From Amaricoccus sp047275745 (GTDB taxonomy: Bacteria; Pseudomonadota; Alphaproteobacteria; Rhodobacterales; Rhodobacteraceae): a DNA stretch of 64,000 nt. The notes beneath the pieces are model-generated. The model was given only the letters and a program-made list of their open reading frames with translations. It was not told where the DNA came from and did not search any database. Each line of letters starts with the position of its first letter. The first letter of the stretch is position 1. This document shows positions 43,747-52,511 of the stretch, in pieces. The stretch lies in contig NZ_JBKQWU010000010.1 of assembly GCF_047275745.1 (NCBI RefSeq), forward strand, positions 45,608 to 109,607, given 5' to 3'. The position numbers and the translations under genes were made by a program.

Positions 43747-44571
43747 CTACTTGAGGGGCTCGAAACAAAGGGTGTCGTCGCGGAGGAACGCCTGCACGCG
43801 TCCCCGCCGCGCGGTGGGATCGAAATCGTCGCTGGTGCGGTAGAGCCCGGCGATGGCGACAAGCTCCGCCTCGAGGCTCTGGCAGAAGATCCGGGCGGAC
43901 TTGTCGCCGTTCACGCCGGCGAGCGCGCGGCCGCGCAGCGGGCCGTAGATATGAATATTGCCATGCGCGATCAGCTCGGCGCCGGAACTGACGGGCGCGA
44001 GCACCACGAGATCGCCCGCGTCGGCGAAGATGCGCTGGCCGGAGCGGACCGGCTCGGTAATGACGACCGTCGCCTGGGCGGGCTCCGCCGGTTCCGGAGC
44101 CGCGGGCACCGGCACGGGCCGGAGGGCCTGCGCGGGCGCGTCGGTGTCGGACGTGTCCTCGGCCTTGCTCGGCTGGCCGCCGCGCGGCACCTGGGCGTCC
44201 CGGCCGCCCTGCAGGCAGATGAGCCCGGCGCCGAAGGCCGCGATGTCCTGATCCGCCGTCCCGTTCTGCACCCCGATCACGGCGAGCCGGCGGGCGCGCA
44301 TGTCGCGCACGAGCTTCACGAAATCGGCCTTCTCGCGCAGTTCGGGCGCATCGGCGAGATCGATGACGAGCGGCGCGTTGACGAAGAAATGCGGCGCCTG
44401 GCGCATCAGTGATTCGAGCGCGCCGTAGAAGGCGGCGTCGACCGCGCCCGTGAGCTTCAGCACGACGGCGGTGAAGGAGCGACCGCGCACCTGAAGCGGG
44501 CGTTCCGTGACGGGTGAACCGTCAACCTTCGGGTTCAATGATCGCACCTGCAAGCCTGTCTGCTCCGACAT
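43747..44571 (-). CDS. minC: Septum site-determining protein MinC
   Basis: A 274-residue FtsZ polymerisation inhibitor. The N-terminal domain (residues ~25-125) is separated by a Pro/Ala linker from the C-terminal right-handed beta-helix, recognisable by SGQRIFADAGDLVVLAPVSS, GAELIAHGNIHIYGPLRGRA and ARIFCQSLEAELVAIAG. The last two stretches carry MinD-binding residues. It is first of minCDE on the minus strand, with a probable promoter at 44596-44623 just upstream. Confidence 0.95.
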   Translation of the reverse strand: MSEQTGLQVRSLNPKVDGSPVTERPLQVRGRSFTAVVLKLTGAVDAAFYGALESLMRQAPHFFVNAPLVIDLADAPELREKADFVKLVRDMRARRLAVIGVQNGTADQDIAAFGAGLICLQGGRDAQVPRGGQPSKAEDTSDTDAPAQALRPVPVPAAPEPAEPAQATVVITEPVRSGQRIFADAGDLVVLAPVSSGAELIAHGNIHIYGPLRGRALAGVNGDKSARIFCQSLEAELVAIAGLYRTSDDFDPTARRGRVQAFLRDDTLCFEPLK

Positions 44572-44595
44572 CCCGGGCGGATGTTCTTGCGGGTC

Positions 44596-44623
44596 ATAAT
44601 ATTGTGTTTACGTCATCTCGCAA
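44596..44623 (-). promoter_or_regulatory. Probable minCDE promoter
   Basis: On the minus strand a -35 TTGCGA (44623-44618) and a -10 TATTAT (44601-44596, 5 of 6 consensus) are 16 bp apart. The implied transcript start is near 44589, giving an 18-nt leader to minC. Confidence 0.55.
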
Positions 44624-44957
44624 CCCTATATCGGCGCGTTCAACCGAGAGACGAGGGGAATTCTCGCGCGGATTCACGCGAGGCCTGGCCGCGTCGCGGG
44701 AATGCCTGTCGCGTTCGGCAGCGAGAAATGATCGTAATGCGATAGGGTTCGAGTGGATGTTCCGCCCGAAGATCGCCAAGCATTTATCTGATAGATGGGC
44801 GGAAATCGGGCTTGACCCGTGCGCTCCGGGCCACAGTCGGCGGTGCCCGTGCCGCCGGCGTCGCGCGGCCCCGTCACCCGCGGGTCGCCCGGCCGACCGC
44901 GCCGCGGCGAATCGATCCGCGAATCAGTCCGCATCGACGAACGTGCAGCACGAGAAA

Positions 44958-45058
44958 CGGCCGGGCGTGACCCGGCCGAGATCCCGCGAGGCCGCGGGAG
45001 AGGGGGTCCGGGGGCCTCCACGCGGCCCCCGGCAGGTTTCCATGGTCCCGCGAGGACC
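44958..45058. repeat. Cluster of four adjacent stem-loops
   Basis: Four perfect stems lie within 101 bp: 8 bp (44958-44978, CGGCCGGG arms), 6 bp (44983-44998, CCCGCG arms), 9 bp (45008-45032, CCGGGGGCC arms) and 5 bp (45044-45058, GGTCC arms). The last lies 1 nt from the stop of the monooxygenase gene. It could form a composite terminator or mRNA-stabilising element. Confidence 0.6.
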
Positions 45059-45059
45059 C

Positions 45060-46862
45060 TCAGCTCGTGTGGTGCACGTCCTGGAGCCCGTAGACCGGCG
45101 TATCGAGACCTTCGAGACGCGCCTTCAGTTGCAGCGACAGATACTGCGAGTAGTGGCGCGACTGATGCAGGTTGCCACCGTGGAACCAGAGCCCTTCGAC
45201 CTGGGTCGGCTTCCACATGTTGCGCTGCTCGCCCTCCCAGGGGCCCGGGTCCTTCGGCGTGTCGGAGCCGAGGCCCCAGACCTTGCCGATCCTGTCCGCG
45301 ACATCCTGGCTGATGAGATCGGCGGCCCAGCCGTTCATCGAGCCATAGCCGGTCGCATAGACCACGAGATCCGCCGGCAGTTCGGTCCCGTCGTCGAGCA
45401 CGACTCCGGTCTCGCTCAGCCGCTCGATCCCATGACCGGAGACGAGCTTGATCGAGCCGTCGATGACGAGATCGCAGGCGCCGACGTCGATGTAGTAGCC
45501 CGAGCCGCGGCGGAGGTACTTCAGGAACAGCCCCGATCCGTCCGAGCCCCAGTCGAGCAGGAACCCGCGATCCTCGAGCGCCTGATAGAAGTCGGCGTCG
45601 CGCTCCTTCATCTTCTCGTAGAGCGGGATCTGCCACTCGTGCATGATCTTGTAGGGCAGCGAGGCGAAGATCAGGTCCGCCTTGCGCGTGGTGATGCCAT
45701 TGGCGATCGCCCGCTCGGAGTAGAGATCGCCGAGCCCGATATCCATGAGCGTGTCGGAGCGCACGATATGGGTCGAGGAGCGCTGGACCATGGTCACATC
45801 GGCGCCGGCCTCCCAGAGCGCCGCGCAGATGTCATGGGCGGAGTTGTTCGAGCCGATGACCACGACTTTCTTGCCGACATAGGCGTCCGGACCGGGATGC
45901 TCCGAGGAATGCTGCTGCTCGCCCTTGAACACGTCCTGGCCGGGCAGCGTCGGAACATTGGCCTTGCCCGACATGCCGGTCGCGAAGACGAGCTGCTTCG
46001 GGCGCAGGACCACCTCTTCGCCGCCGCGGTTCACGACGACTTCCCACTCCTTCTTCTCCGCGTCGTATTTCGCCGAGCGGGCCTCGGTCGAGGTCCAGTA
46101 GTTGAGCTCCATCACCTTGGTGTACATCTCGAGCCAGTCGCCGATCTTGTCCTTCGGCGTGAAGACCGGCCAGTTGTCCGGGAAGGGGATATAGGGCAGG
46201 TGGTCGTACCAGACCGGGTCGTGGAGGCAGAGCGACTTGTAGCGCTTGCGCCACTGGTCGCCGGGCCGCCCGTGCTTGTCGACGATGATCGTCGGCACGC
46301 CGAGCTGGCGCAGCCGCGCGCCGAGCGCGATGCCGCCCTGGCCGCCGCCGATGATGAGGACGTAGGGCTGCTCGGAGTAGCCGAGTTCCTCGGATTCGTG
46401 CTCGCGCTTCTCCTTCCAGGTCTTGCGGTGCTTGTCGTGCCCATGCTCCGCGCCCATCGGGCGGCGGATGCCCTTCGGCTCCTCATGGCCCTTGATCTCG
46501 GTCAGCGTGGTGAGCAGCGTCCAGATGAGCCCGTTCTTCACCCGGATATAGCCGTGGCCGCGGCCGGTCTCGGTCTCGAAATCGATCCAGCCCTCAAGCA
46601 CATCGCCGCTCGCCGTGGGGGTCTCGTTCGGGTCGAGCCGCATGTCGCGAGGCTTCTGCGCGCCCAACTGGGCTTCCAGCATCGCGCGGATCTCGTCCGG
46701 CCCCTCCATCGTCTTGAGGTTCCATGTGAAGGCGACGAGGTCGCGCCAGTAGCTGTCGGCCTGGAACAGCGCCGCGGCGGCCTTGGCATCGCCTTGTTCG
46801 AGCGCCTCGTTCAGCCGTCCGAGGATGGTCTCGAGCTGAGCCGTCGGGGTGTCATCAAGCAT
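45060..46862 (-). CDS. Flavin-containing monooxygenase with N-terminal NTF2-like domain
   Basis: A 600-residue FAD/NADPH-dependent monooxygenase. The N-terminal ~140 residues are an NTF2/SnoaL-like domain (LNEALEQGDAKAAAALFQAD). The flavin part has the FAD motif VLIIGGGQGGIALGARLR near 170-187, an FMO-type fingerprint FKGEQQHSSEHPG, and the NADPH motif VVVIGSNNSAHDICAAL. Its substrate is unknown; the operon suggests a ketone, acyloin or diol derivative. It lies 81 bp below the ADH gene, and a stem-loop cluster follows its stop. Confidence 0.82.
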   Translation of the reverse strand: MLDDTPTAQLETILGRLNEALEQGDAKAAAALFQADSYWRDLVAFTWNLKTMEGPDEIRAMLEAQLGAQKPRDMRLDPNETPTASGDVLEGWIDFETETGRGHGYIRVKNGLIWTLLTTLTEIKGHEEPKGIRRPMGAEHGHDKHRKTWKEKREHESEELGYSEQPYVLIIGGGQGGIALGARLRQLGVPTIIVDKHGRPGDQWRKRYKSLCLHDPVWYDHLPYIPFPDNWPVFTPKDKIGDWLEMYTKVMELNYWTSTEARSAKYDAEKKEWEVVVNRGGEEVVLRPKQLVFATGMSGKANVPTLPGQDVFKGEQQHSSEHPGPDAYVGKKVVVIGSNNSAHDICAALWEAGADVTMVQRSSTHIVRSDTLMDIGLGDLYSERAIANGITTRKADLIFASLPYKIMHEWQIPLYEKMKERDADFYQALEDRGFLLDWGSDGSGLFLKYLRRGSGYYIDVGACDLVIDGSIKLVSGHGIERLSETGVVLDDGTELPADLVVYATGYGSMNGWAADLISQDVADRIGKVWGLGSDTPKDPGPWEGEQRNMWKPTQVEGLWFHGGNLHQSRHYSQYLSLQLKARLEGLDTPVYGLQDVHHTS

Positions 46863-46943
46863 TGATATTCCTCCTTGCTGTTATGTCGTTTGGGGTGCGC
46901 GGGGGGCAGGCCGCCCGCGCATCCGGGTCCTTGGACCGCCGCC

Positions 46944-48089
46944 TCAGTCGAGGGCGATCAGGATCTTGAGCTGGGTGCCGGCGGGATCGAGCAGCGCGTC
47001 GAAACCCTCGGTCACCGCGGTGTCGAGCCGGATCCGCTTCGTCACCACCTTCGAGGCCGGCAGAAGGCCGGAGGCGATCATCCGGATCACGCGCGGCCAG
47101 TAATGCGTCGGATAGGCCCAGGAGCCCCGGATATCGACGTCCTTGAAGGTGACGGCGAACCAGTCGAGCGGGTTGTCATGCGGGTGCAGGCCGGTCTGCA
47201 CCACCACGCCCTGCTTGCGTACCGCGTCGAGGCAGGCCTTGAGCGCGTGTTCGTTGCCGACGCATTCGATCGCCACGTCGCAGCCGACATTGCCCTCGGT
47301 CGCGGCGCGGATCGCGTCGCCCACGTTGTCGCGCTTCGGGTTGAGCGTGACGACCTCGGGCAGCATCTCGCGCATGAAGCCGAGCCGCGTGTCGTTGAGA
47401 TCGGAGACGAAAAGCTGCGTCGCCCCGGCGGCCTTCGCCGCGAGCAGGGTCAGCGCGCCGATCGGGCCGGCGCCTGTCACGAGCACGCTCGACCCCGCCG
47501 TGACTCCGCCCCGGTCGCAGGCATAGACCGAGACGGCGGCGGGCTCGACCAGCGCCGCTTCCTCGTCGGAGAGCGTGTCGGGGACGGGGGCGACGTTGTA
47601 GTCGTTGACGAGCGCCCATTCCGCCATGCCGCCCGAGACCCAGGAGAGCCCGACGAGCGCGAGATCCGGCGAGAGGTGGAAGAGCCCCCGGTCGGAGAAG
47701 TAGTCGCCCGAGCGCGGCATGACGAGCGGCTGGATCGAGACGCGGTCGCCGGGTGCCACATTGGTCACGCCCTCGCCCACCGCCTCGACCACGCCGCCGA
47801 ATTCATGGCCGAGGATCTGCACGCCATGGGCGCCGGTGAAGGGATGCGGCTCCTTCGGGATGAAGATCGGCCCGTAGGAATATTCATGCAGGTCGGTGCC
47901 GCAGATGCCGACGAAGCGGTTGCGGACCAGAACCTGCCTCGGTCCGGGCTGCCCCGGCTTCTCGACATCCTCGACGCGCAGATCCTTCGCCGCGTGGAAG
48001 CGCAGCGCCTTCATCGTGCCGGCCCCAGTGCCGGCCCCGGTATCGGCGTCGCCGGCGGCGGTACGGGTCAGTTCGGTAGCCTCGGTCAT
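46944..48089 (-). CDS. Zinc-dependent 2,3-butanediol/alcohol dehydrogenase
   Basis: A 381-residue medium-chain dehydrogenase. Catalytic-zinc ligands are in GICGTDLHEYSYGPIFIP and ILGHEFGGVVEAVGEG; the coenzyme motif is SVLVTGAGPIGALTLLAAKA. The GTDLHEYSYGPIFIP stretch is typical of (R,R)-butanediol dehydrogenases. The structural-zinc Cys cluster between residues ~110 and 140 is not present as usual. It reversibly oxidises a diol or secondary alcohol with NAD(P). ATG 48089 follows GGAG; a downstream MKALRF start is an alternative. It begins 14 nt after the SDR gene. Confidence 0.85.
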   Translation of the reverse strand: MTEATELTRTAAGDADTGAGTGAGTMKALRFHAAKDLRVEDVEKPGQPGPRQVLVRNRFVGICGTDLHEYSYGPIFIPKEPHPFTGAHGVQILGHEFGGVVEAVGEGVTNVAPGDRVSIQPLVMPRSGDYFSDRGLFHLSPDLALVGLSWVSGGMAEWALVNDYNVAPVPDTLSDEEAALVEPAAVSVYACDRGGVTAGSSVLVTGAGPIGALTLLAAKAAGATQLFVSDLNDTRLGFMREMLPEVVTLNPKRDNVGDAIRAATEGNVGCDVAIECVGNEHALKACLDAVRKQGVVVQTGLHPHDNPLDWFAVTFKDVDIRGSWAYPTHYWPRVIRMIASGLLPASKVVTKRIRLDTAVTEGFDALLDPAGTQLKILIALD

Positions 48090-48102
48090 GACTCTAGCTC
48101 CT

Positions 48103-48903
48103 TCAGACGAAAACCATGCCGCCATCGACCACCAGGCTCTGCCCGGTCATGTAGTCGGAGGCGGGGGAAGCGAGAAAGACGGCGACGCCGACCAGATCCT
48201 CGGAGGCGGAGGGGCGGCCGAGCAGGATGCCCTGCGAGAAGGTCTCGAAGGCTTCTCCGTCGCGGCCGGTGAGCCCTTCGTCCTTGAACCCCTTGTCGAT
48301 CAGCTTCCACATGTCGGTGGCGACCACGCCGGGGCAGACGCAGTTGGCGCTGATGCCGTCGCCGCCGAAGGCGCGGGCGGCGGCCTGCGTGAGTGCGACC
48401 ACGGCGAATTTCGAGGCGGAGTAATGCGCGAGCGGCTCGTAGCCCTGCTTGCCGGCGATCGAGGCGGTGTTGACGATCCGCCCGCCGAAGCCGCGCGCGT
48501 CCTTGCCCTGTTTCCGGAACTGCTCGATCGCCTCCTGCATGCCGATCAGGACGCCGAGCCCGTTGACATCCATCACCCGCCGCCAGTCGGCCTCGGTGAT
48601 CGAGAGGAACGGCCTGGTCTGGGCGATGCCGGCATTGTTGAAGATCACGTCGAGCCGGCCATGGGCTTCGACCGCCGCCGCGATCATCGCCCGGGTCGCC
48701 GCGCGGTCGGTGACATCCGCCTGGACTCCGATCGCCGTGCCGCCCGCCGCGCGGATTTCCTCGGCGACCGCCTCGGCGCTTCCGGCGTCGATGTCGGCGA
48801 TGGTGAGCCGTCCGCCCGCCTCGGCGATGCCTTTGGCCATCGCCGCGCCGATCCCGCGTCCGGCGCCGGTCACGATGACGGAGCGCCCGTCCGGATTGTG
48901 CAT
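48103..48903 (-). CDS. Acetoin/diacetyl reductase-like short-chain dehydrogenase
   Basis: A 266-residue SDR. The coenzyme motif is VIVTGAGRGIGAAMA (residues ~9-23), NNAG lies near 89-92 (FNNAGIAQT), the catalytic triad is Ser in NTASIAGKQ with YSASK, and CVCPGVVATDMW follows. The pattern fits acetoin reductases (BudC-like). GGAGG lies 7-8 nt before ATG 48903. It is the first gene after a consensus sigma-54 promoter at 48948-48962 and precedes the butanediol-dehydrogenase-like gene by 13 nt. Confidence 0.84.
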   Translation of the reverse strand: MHNPDGRSVIVTGAGRGIGAAMAKGIAEAGGRLTIADIDAGSAEAVAEEIRAAGGTAIGVQADVTDRAATRAMIAAAVEAHGRLDVIFNNAGIAQTRPFLSITEADWRRVMDVNGLGVLIGMQEAIEQFRKQGKDARGFGGRIVNTASIAGKQGYEPLAHYSASKFAVVALTQAAARAFGGDGISANCVCPGVVATDMWKLIDKGFKDEGLTGRDGEAFETFSQGILLGRPSASEDLVGVAVFLASPASDYMTGQSLVVDGGMVFV

Positions 48904-48947
48904 GAAGTGTCCTCCCGCTTGTTTTCGTTGGTTGTGCCGATCGTAAA

Positions 48948-48962
48948 GCAAGGATCGTGCCA
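48948..48962 (-). promoter_or_regulatory. Sigma-54 (RpoN) promoter, -24/-12 type
   Basis: On the minus strand the sequence reads TGGCACG-ATCC-TTGC, with GG and GC at exact consensus spacing. It lies 45 nt before the SDR start. The adjacent AcoR-like activator has the GAFTGA loop that contacts sigma-54 holoenzyme, so this promoter most probably drives the SDR-ADH-monooxygenase operon. Confidence 0.85.
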
Positions 48963-49021
48963 GGATTTCGGGCTGGATTTGGCTTGCAAGTGAGGGGTGG
49001 AGTGTGGCGTCGCGCTGTCCG

Positions 49022-49041
49022 GGCGCCACAGGTGTGGCGCC
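49022..49041. promoter_or_regulatory. Candidate activator (UAS) palindrome
   Basis: GGCGCCAC (49022-49029) and GTGGCGCC (49034-49041) form a perfect 8-bp inverted repeat around AGGT. It lies 60 bp upstream of the sigma-54 -24 element and 23 bp from the activator gene's stop, the expected place for an enhancer. Confidence 0.7.
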
Positions 49042-49063
49042 ACGCGGCGCGATGTGAGGCGCC

Positions 49064-51001
49064 TCAGTGGCGGCCGATCCCGAAGCGCCGCATCCGGCGA
49101 TGGGCGGTGGTGCGGTCGATTCCGAGGCGGCGGGCGGCGGCGGCGACATTGCCGCCCGTCGCCGCCAGCGCGGCGGACAGTTCCCGCGCGTCCGGATCGA
49201 CCATGCCTGGATCGACCATACCCGGATCGGCCGCGCAGGGATCGTCCGCCCCGGGATCAACCCCCTGGGGCTCGATGGGCGGAGCGGGCAGGGCGGCCGG
49301 GCGATCCATGCCTTCCGGCAGATCGGCCGGGCGGATCACTCCGTCGTCGCAAAACGCCGCGGCGACGGCGAGTACGTTGCCCAGTTCGCGCAGGTTCCCA
49401 GGCCAGCGATGCGCGCGCAGCCGGTGGAGCGCCTCGGGCGAGATCCGCGCCGCGCCATTGGCGAGCAGCTGCCCCGCGAGCCAGTCGAAGTCCTCGCGCG
49501 CCCTGAGCGGCGGCAGGGTCAGCGTCGCCGCGGCGAGGCGATAGTAGAGATCCTCGCGCAGCTTCCCCTCGCGCACCAGATCGGGCAGGGCGCGGTGCGA
49601 GGCGGAGAGAACGCGCGGGCTGACCCGCTTCGGCTGCGAGGCGCCGACCGGCGTCACCTCGCCCTCGGCGAGCACCCGGAGAAGCCGCGCCTGCAGCGTG
49701 AGGGGCATGTCGCCGATCTCGTCGAGAAAGAGCGTGCCGCCGTCCGCCTCCTCGACCAGCCCCTTGCGGCCCCGCGCGCTGGCACCGGTGAAGGCGCCGG
49801 GCGCGTGGCCGAAAAGCTCCGCTTCGATGAGGCTCTCCGGGATCGCCGCGCAATTCACCGCGACGAAGGCGCCGGCGCGTCCGCTCGCCTCATGGAGCGC
49901 GCGGGCGAGGAATTCCTTTCCGGTGCCGGTCTCGCCCTGGATCAGGATCGGCAGCGCGGTGCGGGCGAGTTTCAGCGCCTTGGCGCGCAGCGCGTCGATC
50001 GCCGGATCGCGGCCGAGCGCGCCGAGCGCGTTCGGCACCGGTGGCGCGGACGGGCGGCGGGCACGCCGGGGCTCGATCGCATGGGCGAAGAGCCGGTCGC
50101 CGTCATGCGCTACGATCATCCGGTCGCGCGTCGGGCGCTCGCGCGTCAGATCGGCGAGATCGTCGACGTTCATCTCGAAGAAATCCTCGAGGCTTCGCCC
50201 GACGATGAGATCCGGGCGCCGCCAGTCGAGCCCCGCGGCGCGCGCGAGGATCTCCGCGCCGCCATGCGTCATGCCGATGATCCGCCCCGAGCCGTCGAGC
50301 GAGATCGCCGCTTCGGGGTCCACGTCGAGAAAGTCGGGCGAGCGCGAGAAGCGCAGCACCCATTCATGCCGGGTCCGCGCCATGAGATTGGCAAGCTCGA
50401 TCCTCCGGGCGGTCGCGGCGACGAGATGCAGCGCGAGGTTCTGGCTCGCCTTGGCGATGGGCGAGGCGAGGAGCGAGATGTCGAGCACCGCCGCGAACTG
50501 GCCCTGGGTGTCGTAGATCGGCGCGGCGGTGCAGGAGAGCGGCGTGTGGGTGAGATCGAAATGGTCGGTCTGATGGATCGTCAGCGCCTGACCCGAGGCG
50601 ATGCAGGCGCCGATCGCGCAGGTGCCGGCCCGCGCCTCCGACCAGTCGGCGCCGAGATAGAGCCCGGCCTTCCTGAGCCGCCGGTCGAAATGCGGATCGC
50701 CGAGGAATTCGACCGCGACCCCGGCGGCATCGCCGAGCAGCAGTACATATTCGTGCCCCGCGACCTGCGAATAGAGCGACTCGAGCCCGGAGCGGGCGAT
50801 GGCGATCAGTTCCTCGGATTGCTCCCGATGCGAGCGGAGCTCGCGTTCCGACAGGATGAACGCCTCGCGGTTGCGATACGGGTCGAGCTGGTGCTCGGTG
50901 ACGCAACGCCGCCAGGAGTCGATCACCAGCGGGTCGCGGCCGGAGCCGCTTCCGTTCACGACCTGCTCGATCTCGGTGATATGGTCGCGCGCATTGGACA
51001 T
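49064..51001 (-). CDS. acoR: AcoR-like sigma-54-dependent transcriptional activator
   Basis: A 645-residue bacterial enhancer-binding protein. The N-terminal ~330 residues form a GAF-type sensor region as in AcoR. The central AAA+ domain has Walker A QGETGTGKEFLA, the sigma-54-contact loop PGAFTGA, and Walker B FLDEIGDMP. A Fis-type helix-turn-helix (AARRLGIDRTTAHRRMRRFG) ends the protein. ATG 51001 follows GGGAGAGG. A 15-bp repeat encodes the ADPGMVDPGMVDP linker. It is upstream of the operon it likely controls, perhaps in response to acetoin or related compounds. Confidence 0.9.
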   Translation of the reverse strand: MSNARDHITEIEQVVNGSGSGRDPLVIDSWRRCVTEHQLDPYRNREAFILSERELRSHREQSEELIAIARSGLESLYSQVAGHEYVLLLGDAAGVAVEFLGDPHFDRRLRKAGLYLGADWSEARAGTCAIGACIASGQALTIHQTDHFDLTHTPLSCTAAPIYDTQGQFAAVLDISLLASPIAKASQNLALHLVAATARRIELANLMARTRHEWVLRFSRSPDFLDVDPEAAISLDGSGRIIGMTHGGAEILARAAGLDWRRPDLIVGRSLEDFFEMNVDDLADLTRERPTRDRMIVAHDGDRLFAHAIEPRRARRPSAPPVPNALGALGRDPAIDALRAKALKLARTALPILIQGETGTGKEFLARALHEASGRAGAFVAVNCAAIPESLIEAELFGHAPGAFTGASARGRKGLVEEADGGTLFLDEIGDMPLTLQARLLRVLAEGEVTPVGASQPKRVSPRVLSASHRALPDLVREGKLREDLYYRLAAATLTLPPLRAREDFDWLAGQLLANGAARISPEALHRLRAHRWPGNLRELGNVLAVAAAFCDDGVIRPADLPEGMDRPAALPAPPIEPQGVDPGADDPCAADPGMVDPGMVDPDARELSAALAATGGNVAAAARRLGIDRTTAHRRMRRFGIGRH

Positions 51002-51383
51002 TCCGGTCGCCTCTCCCGGGGCCGTTCCTCCCACGTGAGCCAAGCATTTCGGCAAGCGCTTGTCCACGTTCTCCGAGAGGGCAACGGGCCCGGGACGCAT
51101 CGGTTCCGGAAGGGTGAGTCGGCGCCGGCCGCGGCCGGTCCGGTTAACCTTCTGTCACAGAAGAAGGCCGCGCGGTGGGCGGGAAAGCCGGTGGCCGCCG
51201 ATGCCGAAGATCGCTTGCGTTTGAGTATCTATCTGATATAGAAGGGATTTATCAAGGCCGATGCCCGTCGGTCGTTTGGTCACAAAGATTGAAGAAACTG
51301 TCACACGACTGCCATGGAACTGTCGTAAACGGGTGGCATGCTGCAGCGCAAACAAACTGACCCCTCAAATCGAGAGTCCAGAT
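51002..51383. other. Divergent intergenic region acoR-like/pstS
   Basis: This ~382-bp gap holds the pstS control region (Pho box at 51298-51326). I see no gene. A TATCTGATA at 51230-51238 lies in an AT-richer patch upstream of the box, of unknown significance. Confidence 0.5.
51298..51326 (+). promoter_or_regulatory. Pho box of the pst operon
   Basis: Three 7-bp direct repeats CTGTCAC (51298), CTGCCAT (51309) and CTGTCGT (51320) are spaced exactly 11 bp apart, the pattern of PhoB binding sites. They end 57 bp before the pstS start codon. PhoB-dependent induction by phosphate limitation is inferred. Confidence 0.8.
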
Positions 51384-52421
51384 ATGCGCAAGTTCATCGC
51401 CGCCCTCGCCGCGGCCGCCACGATCGCGGTCGCAGCCGGCGCGCCCGCCGCTCAGGCCGAGACCCGTCTCACCGGCTCCGGCGCCAGCTTCCCGTTCCCG
51501 ATCTATTCCGCCTGGTTCAAGGATTTCAGCGCCACCAACAGTGACGGCGTGACGGTGGACTATCAGTCGAAGGGTTCGGGCGCTGGCATTCAGGACCTCG
51601 TGAACGGCGTCGTCGATTTCGCGGCCAGCGACGCGGCGATGACCGATGAGGAAATGGCGCAGGTCCAGAGCGGCGTCGTTCTGCTCCCGATGACGGCGGG
51701 CGAGGTCGTCCTCGCCTACAACCTGCCCGAGGTCGCCGAACTGAAGCTGCCGCGCGACATCTATCCGGAGATCTTCGCCGGCAAGATCGAGACCTGGAAC
51801 GACCCGCGGATCGCCGAGGCGAATCCCGGCGTCGAACTGCCCGACACGCCGATCACCGTCGTCGTCCGCTCCGACTCCTCGGGCACGACCTTCAACTTCA
51901 CGAGCCACCTGGCCGCGATCGACACCGCCTTCGCGGAGGAGGTCGGCGAGGGCAAGACGGTGCAGTGGCCTTCGATCAGCCGCGTCGTGAAGGCGCCGAA
52001 GAACGATGGCGTCACCGCGACGGTCATGCAGACGCCGGGCGCGATCGGCTACATCGAATACGGCTTTGCGAAGATGACCGGCACGCCGATGGCGACCGTC
52101 GAGAACGCGGCCGGCGAGTTCGTCGCCCCGGGTGGTGAAGGCGGCGCGCTCGCCCTCGACACCGCCGAGTTCGACACCAACATGCGCGCCTTCATCACCG
52201 ACCCGCAGGGCGCCGGCGCCTATCCGATGGCCACCTTCACCTGGATGCTCTTCTACAAGTCCGGCCAGGACGAGGCGAAGGTCGCGGCGATCAAGGACAT
52301 GATCGAATACGGCCTGACCACGGGTCAGGAGAGCGCCGAGGAACTGGGCTACATCCCGATGCCGGAATCGGTGATCGAGAAGGTCCGCGCCGCCGCGGAG
52401 CAGATCGGCGCCTCCTCCTAA
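51384..52421 (+). CDS. pstS: Phosphate ABC transporter substrate-binding protein
   Basis: A 345-residue periplasmic phosphate-binding protein. The signal peptide (MRKFIAALAAAATIAVAAGA) ends near residue 25. The ligand-binding stretches TGSGASFPFPIYSAW, DYQSKGSGAGIQDL, and VVRSDSSGTTFNF are the phosphate-contact loops of PstS. Length is normal. It is the first gene of pstSCAB, behind a three-repeat Pho box. A strong stem-loop in the pstS-pstC gap may enrich pstS mRNA relative to the rest. Confidence 0.95.
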   Translation: MRKFIAALAAAATIAVAAGAPAAQAETRLTGSGASFPFPIYSAWFKDFSATNSDGVTVDYQSKGSGAGIQDLVNGVVDFAASDAAMTDEEMAQVQSGVVLLPMTAGEVVLAYNLPEVAELKLPRDIYPEIFAGKIETWNDPRIAEANPGVELPDTPITVVVRSDSSGTTFNFTSHLAAIDTAFAEEVGEGKTVQWPSISRVVKAPKNDGVTATVMQTPGAIGYIEYGFAKMTGTPMATVENAAGEFVAPGGEGGALALDTAEFDTNMRAFITDPQGAGAYPMATFTWMLFYKSGQDEAKVAAIKDMIEYGLTTGQESAEELGYIPMPESVIEKVRAAAEQIGASS

Positions 52422-52445
52422 GAGGACCGACCACACCACTCCCGC

Positions 52446-52471
52446 GGGCGGCGTATCCGACGCCGCCCTTT
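52446..52471 (+). terminator. Intercistronic stem-loop pstS/pstC
   Basis: A perfect 9-bp stem GGGCGGCGT/ACGCCGCCC with a 5-nt loop is followed by TTT. Located between pstS and pstC, it probably acts as a partial terminator or mRNA stabiliser, giving excess PstS. Confidence 0.6.
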
Positions 52472-52511
52472 CCCGTAGTTGAGACGAACCTCCAGAACGG
52501 AAGGCCGGTTA

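Larger units (their letters stand above)
44572..45059. other. Intergenic region between minC and the monooxygenase gene
   Basis: No gene is supported in these 488 bp. They hold the minC promoter (44596-44623), an AT-richer stretch around 44730-44800 of unknown role, and a dense group of four stem-loops at 44958-45058. Confidence 0.55.

Noticed and set aside
44514..46865. 783-codon open frame on the plus strand across the monooxygenase gene and its downstream gap
   Set aside because: The antisense monooxygenase has clear FAD and NADPH motifs, whereas this frame translates into low-complexity His/Asp/Arg-rich sequence without family features.
44785..51238. Shared TATCTGATA sequence at 44785-44793 and 51230-51238
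   Set aside because: Nine bases shared by two AT-richer gaps without symmetry or common function; probably chance.
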